Assembly (NCBI GenBank): GCA_900548115.1
Contig: URJL01000001.1
Location: 62,001 to 126,000 of the forward strand
Reading direction: 5' to 3'
Source: an uncultured Eubacteriales bacterium
GTDB lineage: Bacteria; Bacillota; Clostridia; Oscillospirales; CAG-382
DNA: 64,000 nt
Every line of letters starts with the position of its first letter. Position 1 is the stretch's first letter. The notes below the pieces were generated by a model. It did no database searches and was not told the DNA's origin. It was given only the letters and a program-made list of their open reading frames with translations. Both the position numbers and the translations under genes were made by a program. This document shows, one piece after another, positions 32,962-41,886 of the stretch.

Positions 32962-33689
32962 TGAAAGAAAAAGAATTATACTTAAGCCCGATAAACGGTT
33001 CGGTCAAAGTTGAGATTTATCGCAAAAGAATCAAAAATGTGCATCTGAAAGTTTTCCGTTCGCTAACTGTATTTTTATCGGTACCGGAACAAGTTCCAAC
33101 CGATTGGATAGATAACTTCCTTAATCAAAGGACTAAATGGATAGATGATCAGATCACAAAATACAAAAAGTCAAGTGGATATAATAATCTGTCGGACATT
33201 CGCAATGGTTCTTCAACACAGTTTCTGGGAAAAGATATGCGTATTTTAAAAGAGGCATCTTTGCAAAACCATGTTGAAGTTGATGAAAAAAAGGTGGTTG
33301 TTTACCTCAGAAAAACCGATGATGAGGATATGCTACAAAGAACATTTACAATGTGGTGGAGAGAAACAGCACGAACATTGTTTCAGAAAGAAACCGATCT
33401 GTGTTTTGACAGAGTATTCAAAAAATACGGCATTGACCGACCGATACTTTGCATAAAAAAGATGAAAACTCTTTGGGGTAGCTGTACTCCTAATAAATGC
33501 AAAATAACACTTAATGAATATCTTTTAAAAGCTGATATTCGGTGTATTCAGTATGTAATACTTCATGAATTAACTCATCTTCTATATCCAAATCACAGCA
33601 AGGATTTTTATGATTTTCTGACTGTACAAATGCCCGACTGGAAAGAAAGAAAAAAGCAACTGGATATGGATGTTGTCCAAGGGCTATAA
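32961..33689 (+). CDS. YgjP/SprT-like zinc metallopeptidase (DUF45)
   Basis: This 242-aa protein resembles the YgjP-like DUF45 family. The zinc-binding motif is LHELTHLLYPNHSKDF (His202, Glu203, His206 and a downstream His), preceded by KTLWGSCTPNKCKITLN. Such genes often follow hsdR and may process or turn over the R-M complex; the true substrate is unknown. The start ATG shares a base with the hsdR stop (TAATG), which is tight translational coupling. It ends the R-M operon. Confidence 0.85.
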   Translation: MKEKELYLSPINGSVKVEIYRKRIKNVHLKVFRSLTVFLSVPEQVPTDWIDNFLNQRTKWIDDQITKYKKSSGYNNLSDIRNGSSTQFLGKDMRILKEASLQNHVEVDEKKVVVYLRKTDDEDMLQRTFTMWWRETARTLFQKETDLCFDRVFKKYGIDRPILCIKKMKTLWGSCTPNKCKITLNEYLLKADIRCIQYVILHELTHLLYPNHSKDFYDFLTVQMPDWKERKKQLDMDVVQGL

Positions 33690-33919
33690 AACGATTGCAA
33701 CTTGTAAGTTGAAATTGAACACTCGTCAGTAGAAAATGAGCTCCATCATAAAGTAAGACTGACAAAAACAGAGAAAATTACGAAGGTTTCTATCTTTGCT
33801 TGATGTGGAGAACATGAGCAACTTAAAGTCGGTGTTCAAGAGAACGGTGCAAGAAAATGTACTGTATTTCGGACAGTTGCTATGCTAAAATAAAAGCATA
33901 AATCCGAGGAGGCAGGTCT
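33690..33919 (+). other. Gene-poor gap with possible ORF remnants
   Basis: No intact gene is supported in these 230 bp. Short readable stretches, for example a 24-codon frame starting MSNLKSVFKRTVQENV at 33815, end quickly and look like remains of a longer gene. A TAAAAT -10-like box lies at 33888 ahead of the next gene. No convincing terminator is seen for the R-M operon. Confidence 0.35.
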
Positions 33920-34819
33920 ATGGCAAATAAAATCAAATTCACACCGGAACAGTTGTCGGAACTGCAATCATTCTTTCAAAACAACGATTTTACGGCAAAT
34001 ATAACGCTGAACCGCGAATGTAATTTAAAAGGCGAACAGGCTGAAATTTTTGTTCGCACCAAAAAGATTTTCGGGGAATACTGGCTCGGAAATTTGCGTC
34101 CGCTCGGTGTTAATCGGAAAATGAAAAACTTTTCAAAAGACTATCCGGTAAACCTTTTGGAGAATGCCGACGCGGAATATTTTTCCGAGCAGATTTCTGA
34201 AATCTACACGGATCCGGACAAGCTGAACGAATATATTGACAGATTTTTTGAAATGTACGGCGAGCCGGTTATGCTCGGGATTGACTGCTATGCGAAGTCC
34301 GTAGGCAAAGAGGCTGACGATCTTACCGACGAAGAAATACATACGGTAGTTGAAAAGGTTGCCGGAGTAATTGACGAAACGCTGATTGAAACGGTTATGC
34401 AGGGTCAGCAGGTTCCAGCAATTTTCGGTGTTTCTAAAAAAATCCCTCAACACGAAGATTTTACAGAACGGTTGAATCAGGACAAAATAAACTTTTACAA
34501 CAAGTGGACTCATTGCAAAACCAAGCTCGGCGCGCCGCTCCTTTTCAGCGAGTTATCGGAGGACGAAACAACCGATATTGAAGGCGCAAAAATGTTTTTT
34601 TCAAATGACCCCGAGGAAGAACGGCGGTATATATTCCTGCGTGATGAGTTCGCCAAAACACTGAACAGCACCGACAAAGAGATATATTATCTTTCGGAAA
34701 AAGGGATTACTCAAAAAGAAATTGCAAAACGGCTCGGCTACAAAACCCACAGTGCAGTCAGCAAACGAATGAAAATAATGAATAAGAATTTCAAAGATTT
34801 TTTGGGGTTTGAAAACTGA
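33920..34819 (+). CDS. Element-borne protein with C-terminal sigma-region-4-like HTH
   Basis: This 299-aa protein is not recognised over its first ~240 residues. The C-terminus reads TDKEIYYLSEKGITQKEIAKRLGYKTHSAVSKRMKIMNK (in two parts, residues ~255-293), which looks like the DNA-binding helix-turn-helix of sigma-70 region 4 or a related regulator. GAGGAGG precedes the ATG and a terminator follows, so it is monocistronic. It may regulate the element's transfer genes; that is a guess. Confidence 0.6.
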   Translation: MANKIKFTPEQLSELQSFFQNNDFTANITLNRECNLKGEQAEIFVRTKKIFGEYWLGNLRPLGVNRKMKNFSKDYPVNLLENADAEYFSEQISEIYTDPDKLNEYIDRFFEMYGEPVMLGIDCYAKSVGKEADDLTDEEIHTVVEKVAGVIDETLIETVMQGQQVPAIFGVSKKIPQHEDFTERLNQDKINFYNKWTHCKTKLGAPLLFSELSEDETTDIEGAKMFFSNDPEEERRYIFLRDEFAKTLNSTDKEIYYLSEKGITQKEIAKRLGYKTHSAVSKRMKIMNKNFKDFLGFEN

Positions 34820-34833
34820 ATAAGTAATAATTT

Positions 34834-34872
34834 ACGGCGGTGTTCCACCAAATAAGGGGCACCGCCGTTTTT
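34834..34872 (+). terminator. Terminator after the HTH protein
   Basis: ACGGCGGTG pairs with CACCGCCGT, followed by a run of six T. It starts 14 bp after the stop codon. Confidence 0.85.
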
Positions 34873-35001
34873 TATGCGCAAAAAATATTTTTGAAAAATC
34901 CGAAAATTTTTTTACGGACGCAGGAACATTTTTGAATTTTGACCCTGTACTGTATATGGAAAGCAAAAAACGAAATTAAAAAAATCAAGGAGGAAAACAT
35001 T

Positions 35002-35424
35002 TTGAAAAAAGAGGAAATCGGAATTTCGGAAACCGCTTCCGAAAATAAAAAACGCCGAGGAAGACCGACAGTATACCAAAGAGATCATAGGGAGGACATG
35101 AAAGCCATATGTGAATCGGATATTGACCGTACGCACAGAGCGCATATTTCAGAATATTACCGTGGCGCCGTGTTTGGACTTTTAGAGGATAACAGCGATA
35201 TTCCGTATCTTGAAAAAATTTTCAGGATAGATAATTCAAGACCGGCCTGCTATCAAAAAGGTGAAATTATTGAACAGCTCGGCAGAATGCTGGTGCAGGA
35301 CGGTTACAGTGAAGACAGCGTCATTGAAGCGGCAACAATAGCTGCGAAGCTGTACCGGATGGGGTATACTGTTAAAGAAATTAAAGCATATTTGATTCGT
35401 GTGCGTAAGACAGGCAGTTGGTAA
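35002..35424 (+). CDS. Element-borne protein of unknown function
   Basis: This 140-aa protein has a basic N-terminus (ENKKRRGRPTVYQRDHRE) that includes an AT-hook-like RGRP, then a helical domain ending YRMGYTVKEIKAYLIRVRK. The TTG at 35002 is chosen because AAGGAGG lies 8 bp upstream; the longer frame to 34939 has no ribosome site. Its position just before the mobilisation region suggests an accessory role in element maintenance or transfer. Confidence 0.55.
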   Translation: MKKEEIGISETASENKKRRGRPTVYQRDHREDMKAICESDIDRTHRAHISEYYRGAVFGLLEDNSDIPYLEKIFRIDNSRPACYQKGEIIEQLGRMLVQDGYSEDSVIEAATIAAKLYRMGYTVKEIKAYLIRVRKTGSW

Positions 35425-35434
35425 GAACGGTGAA

Positions 35435-35485
35435 TATCGGAAGCCGCTTCCGATAATATTTGCCAAAGCATCACCTTGATGCTTT
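35435..35485. repeat. Two adjacent perfect hairpins before the mobilisation region
   Basis: TATCGGAAG/CTTCCGATA (35435-35455, 3-nt loop) and AAAGCATCA/TGATGCTTT (35465-35485) lie in tandem. They may end transcription from the preceding gene or belong to the transfer origin. Confidence 0.6.
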
Positions 35486-35531
35486 GCTGCCGTATAGTAA
35501 TTAGGATCGGCTGAAAAGTCGGTCTTTAATT

Positions 35532-35705
35532 ATGCAAAAATTCAGAAAAGAGGTGATTAAAACTGATTGTATTAAAACGACATCTGCGGATGGCACAGGT
35601 TTAGCAAGCACTGAATTTGGGTGCACCAAATTCTATTTGCTTGCAAATGGCATTGCATTAGCAAGCATCGCGTTTGGGTGCACACACCGCAAACACACTT
35701 GTTAG
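35532..35705 (+). CDS. 57-aa ORF with internal repeat, possibly overlapping the transfer origin
   Basis: The frame runs from ATG (35532) to TAG (35705). It encodes two copies of a 9-residue unit, LASTEFGCT and LASIAFGCT, from a DNA direct repeat (35601-35626 and 35658-35683, 21 of 26 positions identical). The ribosome site is poor. The region also carries a GCTTGC/GCAAGC inverted repeat and a C-rich tract (35719-35736) just before mobC. It may be a transfer-origin structure that happens to be open rather than a true gene. Confidence 0.3.
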   Translation: MQKFRKEVIKTDCIKTTSADGTGLASTEFGCTKFYLLANGIALASIAFGCTHRKHTC

Positions 35706-35764
35706 GGGTTGCTATACGCCCCCCTAAAACCCCCCCGAAGAAAAAATCTAATTATGAAAGGAAG

Positions 35765-36130
35765 TTGTTCACTATAGAAAAAAGAACTGAAAGAATTAAG
35801 TTTTGGCTGACGGATAAGGAACTGAAACAAATCGACCGTAAAGCCGAAAAGCTCGGTATGAATCGCTCCGAGTATATTCGCTATCTTATCGCCAACTGCA
35901 AGCTTGTTCACACGCCGAACATTGATTATGAGGGCTATTACAACAGACTTAAATGTATCAGTGATGAAATAAACCACCACTTAATTGTTCTAAATCAAAT
36001 CGGTACATTGGATGAGCAACGGTTTAGTCATCTCTGTAAAGACGCGGTCAAAACAGCGAAAGAATTGTCTGACGTGCTGACCGAAAAGCTGGATATCGAA
36101 ATTGAAAGGTCGAAGGAGGTGAACACTTGA
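35765..36130 (+). CDS. mobC: MobC-like relaxosome protein
   Basis: This ~121-aa basic protein has a ribbon-helix-helix-type N-terminal segment, RIKFWLTDKELKQIDRKAEK then LGMNRSEYIRYLIANC, the MobC signature. It is followed by a helical tail. MobC binds the transfer origin and helps the relaxase open the strands. The start is uncertain: TTG at 35765 gives the usual length but AAAGGA is very close; the frame is open back to 35621. A seven-codon frame (35754) overlaps it. Its stop overlaps the next start. The expected relaxase gene does not follow. Confidence 0.8.
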   Translation: MFTIEKRTERIKFWLTDKELKQIDRKAEKLGMNRSEYIRYLIANCKLVHTPNIDYEGYYNRLKCISDEINHHLIVLNQIGTLDEQRFSHLCKDAVKTAKELSDVLTEKLDIEIERSKEVNT

Positions 36131-36471
36131 GAAACGGAAAGCATTATGTCCCCGTTCGGATGACAAAAAGCGAAAAAGAGAATTTCTTAAAGCTCAGTGA
36201 GTTATGCCGTGCCCCTGAGAAAACAGTTTTGTATTGGCTTCTAAACGGTATGATTGTCTACGAAAAGCCGCCCGAAATCTTTTTCAAAATCACAAGATTA
36301 ATGTTGAGACTGGAAACTAATGTGGCCCATATTTGGCTCTGTGGCAGTATTTTATCAGAAGCGATAAAAACGAAATATTACAAACTATCAAAAGAAATAA
36401 ACAATTACGATTGCGAAATCACTTTCAAAGGATTATTTGCAGAAGCGCACTACGGCGAAAACCGAAAATAA
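36127..36471 (+). CDS. Small element protein coupled to mobC
   Basis: This 114-aa protein starts at TTG 36127, supported by AAGGAGGTGA 6 bp upstream and a TTGA overlap with the mobC stop. It begins RNGKHYVPVRMTKSEKENFLKLSELC, which recalls a ribbon-helix-helix DNA-binding protein with MobC-like spacing, and then becomes hydrophobic and helical. It could be a second relaxosome accessory protein. Not assigned to a family. Confidence 0.55.
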   Translation: MRNGKHYVPVRMTKSEKENFLKLSELCRAPEKTVLYWLLNGMIVYEKPPEIFFKITRLMLRLETNVAHIWLCGSILSEAIKTKYYKLSKEINNYDCEITFKGLFAEAHYGENRK

Positions 36472-36492
36472 CAGTATTGAAAGGCAGTAATT

Positions 36493-36606
36493 ATGACACA
36501 AGCAAACCAAACTGCCGTTTCAAGCATATTTTTCTATACACTCTTTTTTACAAAGGAAACGGCAGACAAAAAGAAAAATGAATTACGAAAGGATTATGTT
36601 GAATGA
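36493..36606 (+). CDS. 37-aa ORF translationally coupled to parB
   Basis: The frame MTQANQTAVSSIFFYTLFFT... has AAAGGCAG upstream, and its TGA overlaps the parB ATG (ATGA), the same coupling used across this element. A 10-bp inverted repeat (36512-36521 with 36556-36565) lies inside it, so the segment could also be a regulatory hairpin controlling parB translation. Confidence 0.35.
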   Translation: MTQANQTAVSSIFFYTLFFTKETADKKKNELRKDYVE

Positions 36607-37499
36607 AAAACGAAACCAAAATGTCTGCCGAAAAGGTAGTAAAGCAACCCAAACCGAAGCTAATGAACATTAAACTCGAAAAGCTTCTCCCGTTCGAGAA
36701 TCACCCGTTTAAGGTGCTTGACGATAGCTCCATGACCGAGCTTGTAGCGAGTATCAAAGAATACGGGCTGCTCAATCGCGTTATCGTCCGACCGATTGAG
36801 AACAACACTGAAGAATATGAAATCATATCCGGTCACCGCCGAGTACACGCCGCTGAGCTTCTTGAAATGAAAGAAGTCCCCGCGGTTGTTCATTTTATCG
36901 ACCATGATGAGGCCACGGTTATGATGGTAGATTCCAATTGTCAGCGTGAGAATCTAACGCTTATGGAAAAGGCTCGTTCTTACCGTATGAAAGCAGACGC
37001 ATTATCTCATCAAGGCAAATCTTTGGGACAGAATGTCCCGAAGTCCGAGGACAATCGAACTACGGCAAAAATAGGTAATGAAGCCGGCAACAGCTATAAA
37101 ACCGTTCAAAGACTTATTCGCCTAACCCACCTTGTTCCCGAACTTCAGGAGTATGTGGACAAAGGCAAGATGAAAATGCTCCCGGCATATGAACTATCAT
37201 TCCTTGATGAAGATGCACAGAGAGATATTGTTGACAATATTGATGAAACCGAAACTTTTCCGTCACACGCACAGGCTCGCCGTATGCGAAAAGCATTTGA
37301 GGAAGGCAATCTTGACTATGATGCCGTAACGGAAATTATGAACGAGATAAAACCGAATCAAGTAGAAAAGCTCAAAATTCCAATAGACGATATACGCAAG
37401 TATGTGCCGAAATCTATGACACCCGCTGAAATGCAGGCATATCTCCTCAAGCTCGTAAAACAGGACTACGAACGTCAGCATAACCGCGACGCAAGATAA
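36603..37499 (+). CDS. ParB/Spo0J-family protein
   Basis: This 298-aa protein has a ParB N-terminal CTPase domain (IKLEKLLPFENHPFKV; residues ~75-88 contain ISGHRRVHAAE, the GHRR box) and a central HTH (AGNSYKTVQRLIRLTHLVPELQ). In this class of elements ParB-like proteins may support maintenance or regulate transfer. No parA partner is seen, so it is not a standard partition pair. An ATGA overlap couples it to the preceding 37-codon frame. Confidence 0.85.
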   Translation: MKNETKMSAEKVVKQPKPKLMNIKLEKLLPFENHPFKVLDDSSMTELVASIKEYGLLNRVIVRPIENNTEEYEIISGHRRVHAAELLEMKEVPAVVHFIDHDEATVMMVDSNCQRENLTLMEKARSYRMKADALSHQGKSLGQNVPKSEDNRTTAKIGNEAGNSYKTVQRLIRLTHLVPELQEYVDKGKMKMLPAYELSFLDEDAQRDIVDNIDETETFPSHAQARRMRKAFEEGNLDYDAVTEIMNEIKPNQVEKLKIPIDDIRKYVPKSMTPAEMQAYLLKLVKQDYERQHNRDAR

Positions 37500-37510
37500 G
37501 GAGTGTGCTT

Positions 37511-39461
<1,951 letters not shown>

Positions 39462-39510
39462 CAAAAAGGAGCAGGCGAAAACCTGCTCCCAACATCAAAC
39501 CGTATCAGAA

Positions 39511-39558
39511 TAAAAAAATCGAGTATTCATAAAATCAAATCCCTTATGAATACTCGAT
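39511..39558 (-). terminator. Terminator of tRNA-Pro
   Basis: On the minus strand ATCGAGTATTCATAA (39544-39558) pairs with TTATGAATACTCGAT (39518-39532) and is followed by TTTTTTT. The stem is 15 bp with an 11-nt loop. It immediately follows the CCA end of the tRNA. An 8-bp hairpin, GGAGCAGG/CCTGCTCC, lies just outside it at 39468-39489. Confidence 0.9.
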
Positions 39559-39559
39559 A

Positions 39560-39635
39560 TGGTCTGAGTGGCGGGACTTGAACCCACGGCCTCTACCACC
39601 CCAAGGTAGCGCTCTACCACCTGAGCCACACCCAG
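39560..39635 (-). tRNA. tRNA-Pro (anticodon GGG)
   Basis: Read on the minus strand, the 76-nt gene has a 7-bp acceptor stem (CTGGGTG with CACTCAG), D loop, and anticodon arm CTACC-TTGGGGT-GGTAG. GGG is at positions 34-36, followed by the T arm with GGTTCAAGTCC and an encoded CCA. The anticodon reads CCC/CCU proline codons. A consensus promoter lies upstream and a strong terminator downstream. Confidence 0.95.
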
Positions 39636-39652
39636 ATTACCCAACGGCAAAT

Positions 39653-39681
39653 ATTATAGCATTCGCGCGGGGGTTTGTCAA
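39653..39681 (-). promoter_or_regulatory. Consensus promoter of tRNA-Pro
   Basis: On the minus strand TTGACA (39676-39681) and TATAAT (39653-39658) are separated by 17 bp, a full consensus match ~18 bp from the tRNA 5' end. Confidence 0.9.
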
Positions 39682-39778
39682 GAGTTTTTTGAAAAAAATT
39701 CAATTTATCTTTCAAGGCATTACGTTTTTCGGTCTTTTTACGATTTTTTATCGACTTTTTTCAAAAAACGTATGAGCC

Positions 39779-39807
39779 TTGACAAAACGGGCAAAAATTG
39801 ATACAAT
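39779..39807 (+). promoter_or_regulatory. Promoter of the phospho-sugar mutase gene
   Basis: TTGACA (39779-39784) and TACAAT (39802-39807) are separated by 17 bp. The start codon is 43 bp downstream. Confidence 0.8.
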
Positions 39808-39849
39808 AACAGCGTACATATTTCAGTGAAAGAGGATGAACGTATCATC

Positions 39850-41580
39850 ATGTCGAATGATTTGAATAAAAATGTCCGCGAAGCGTATGCATTATGGCTT
39901 GAGAAAGCGAAAGGAGATCCCGCGCTGATCGAAGAGCTGAAAAAGATCGAGCACGATCCCGACGAGATCTACGATCGTTTTTACACCGAACTTCAATTCG
40001 GAACGGCGGGACTGCGCGGTGTGATCGGCGCGGGAACCAACCGCATGAACATCTACACCGTGGGGCGCGTAACGCAGGGGCTTGCCGACTGTATCGCCTC
40101 TAAAGGCAAGAGCGGCAAAGTCGCCGTATCGTACGACCCCCGCATCAATTCCGAGCTTTTCGCCCGCCATGCCGCAAGCGTCCTTGCCGCAAACGGCGTG
40201 ACCGTTTATATCACCCCCGTTCTGGAGCCGACGCCGGTCCTTTCGTTCATGGTGCGCTATTACGGCTGTGATGCCGGCATTATGATCACGGCAAGCCACA
40301 ACCCCGCCAAATACAACGGCTACAAATGCTACGGTCCCGACGGCTGTCAGATGACCGATCTTTACGCCGACGAGACCACCGCATTCGTCGAAAAGGTCGA
40401 TTATTTCGGCACGAAAAAGATCGACTTTGACGAAGGCGTAAAGAGCGGCAGGATTCTTTTTACCGACGACGCCATGCTCGAGGCGTATTATGCCGCCGTG
40501 CTTGCCCGTCGGATCGATCCTTCGATCTTTGAAAAATGCTCGCTTTCTGTTCTGTATACGCCGCTCAACGGCACGGGCAACGTTCCGGTGCGCACGGTTC
40601 TTTCGCGCATGGGTGTTGCTGTCGATGTTGTTCCCGAGCAGGAAAAGCCCGACGGCAATTTTCCGACGACGCCTTTCCCGAATCCCGAATTTCCCAAAGC
40701 CTTTGAGCTTGGCATAAAAATGGCGGAAAAGAAGCCGTATGATCTGATTCTCGCCACCGACCCCGACGCCGACCGCGCCGGAATCGCCGTGCGTGATAAG
40801 GACGGCGTTTACCGTCTGATGACCGGCAACGAAGTCGGCTGTATGCTTCTTTATTATATTCTTTCGCGCAAGACCGAACTCGGCACGCTCGAAAAGAACC
40901 CCGTTGCGGTCGAAAGCATCGTAAGCTCGTATCTTGCCGCCAAGGTCGCCGAAAAATTCGGCTGTCGCATGATCCGCGTTTTAACGGGCTTTAAGTACAT
41001 CGGCGAGCAGATCAAGCTTTTGGAGGAAAAGGGCGAAGAAGACCGCTTCCAGCTCGGCTTTGAGGAGAGCTACGGCTATCTTTCCGGCTCGTATGTGCGC
41101 GACAAGGACGCTGTTTTTGCCGCCGAAATGATCTGCGAGACCGCCATCTACTGCAAATCGCAGGGAAAGACCCTGCTTGACTTTATGCAGGATATCTACA
41201 AGGAATTCGGTGTGTTCCGTCACAAGACGATCAGCGCCGCCTTCGACGGCGCGGCGGGCATGGAGACCATGAAGAACATCATGAAAACGCTCCGCGAAAA
41301 GACCCCCGACACCCTTGCGGGCATGAAGGTCACCGCCGTTTCCGACTATCTTCACAAGACCTGCCGCGATATTGCGAGCGGAAACGTCACCCCCATCGAT
41401 CTTCCCGCCGCCGACGTCTTTGCGATGACGCTCGAAAACGATTGCAGTCTCATTATCCGCCCGTCGGGAACCGAGCCGAAGATCAAAGCCTATCTCAACG
41501 CCTGCGCGCCCACTCTTGAAGGTGCCGACGCCATCGTCACTTCGCTCGAAAAAGAAGCAAACGCGATCTTCGGGGCATAA
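39850..41580 (+). CDS. Phospho-sugar mutase (PgcA/phosphoglucomutase family)
   Basis: This 576-aa enzyme is an alpha-D-phosphohexomutase of the ~580-residue Firmicutes type that includes PgcA, which interconverts glucose-6-phosphate and glucose-1-phosphate. Motifs in order: LQFGTAGLRGVIGAG (substrate entry), ITASHNPAKYNGYK with the phosphoserine (Ser149), ATDPDADR (Mg2+ loop), GFEESYGY (sugar recognition) and IRPSGTEPKIKAY. The ATG at 39850 is preferred; AGAGGATG is ~13 bp upstream, and a GTG at 39826 is the alternative. Glucose-1-phosphate feeds UDP-glucose, wall and glycogen pathways. Mannose substrates are also possible. Confidence 0.9.
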   Translation: MSNDLNKNVREAYALWLEKAKGDPALIEELKKIEHDPDEIYDRFYTELQFGTAGLRGVIGAGTNRMNIYTVGRVTQGLADCIASKGKSGKVAVSYDPRINSELFARHAASVLAANGVTVYITPVLEPTPVLSFMVRYYGCDAGIMITASHNPAKYNGYKCYGPDGCQMTDLYADETTAFVEKVDYFGTKKIDFDEGVKSGRILFTDDAMLEAYYAAVLARRIDPSIFEKCSLSVLYTPLNGTGNVPVRTVLSRMGVAVDVVPEQEKPDGNFPTTPFPNPEFPKAFELGIKMAEKKPYDLILATDPDADRAGIAVRDKDGVYRLMTGNEVGCMLLYYILSRKTELGTLEKNPVAVESIVSSYLAAKVAEKFGCRMIRVLTGFKYIGEQIKLLEEKGEEDRFQLGFEESYGYLSGSYVRDKDAVFAAEMICETAIYCKSQGKTLLDFMQDIYKEFGVFRHKTISAAFDGAAGMETMKNIMKTLREKTPDTLAGMKVTAVSDYLHKTCRDIASGNVTPIDLPAADVFAMTLENDCSLIIRPSGTEPKIKAYLNACAPTLEGADAIVTSLEKEANAIFGA

Positions 41581-41621
41581 AAAGACTGTTTTGACCGTAT
41601 ATAAATCGATCGTATAAAACC

Positions 41622-41648
41622 AAAAAGCCCGTCTCCGACGGGCTTTTT
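41622..41648 (+). terminator. Terminator after the mutase
   Basis: AAAAAGCCCGTC pairs with GACGGGCTTTTT around a TCC loop, 41 bp after the stop codon. Confidence 0.9.
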
Positions 41649-41732
41649 GATTTTGCGCATTGTGCAAAATGCACAACGCACGGCGCGGAAATTGTGCAAA
41701 TGACAAATTCTGAAAAATCTGTCGGAATCTTC

Positions 41733-41761
41733 TTGCAGATTTTGAAAAAGAATGGTATAAT
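41733..41761 (+). promoter_or_regulatory. Promoter of the peptide-binding protein gene
   Basis: TTGCAG (41733-41738) and TATAAT (41756-41761) are separated by 17 bp. The leader to the start at 41887 is ~120 nt with no clear structure. Confidence 0.8.
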
Positions 41762-41886
41762 ACTTACGTTGTGTAGTTGTCTCAAAGTGTACCCGTGCGG
41801 CTTTGTCCGCTCGGAAAGGCTCTTTTTCGCCGCGGGCGGAAAAGGCGGAACAGGACAGCATTTTCCAATCATTAGGAGGAACATAC

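Noticed and set aside
33815..33889. 24-codon frame MSNLKSVFKRTVQENV...
   Set aside because: It has no ribosome site and no match I recognise. Mentioned only as a possible gene remnant.
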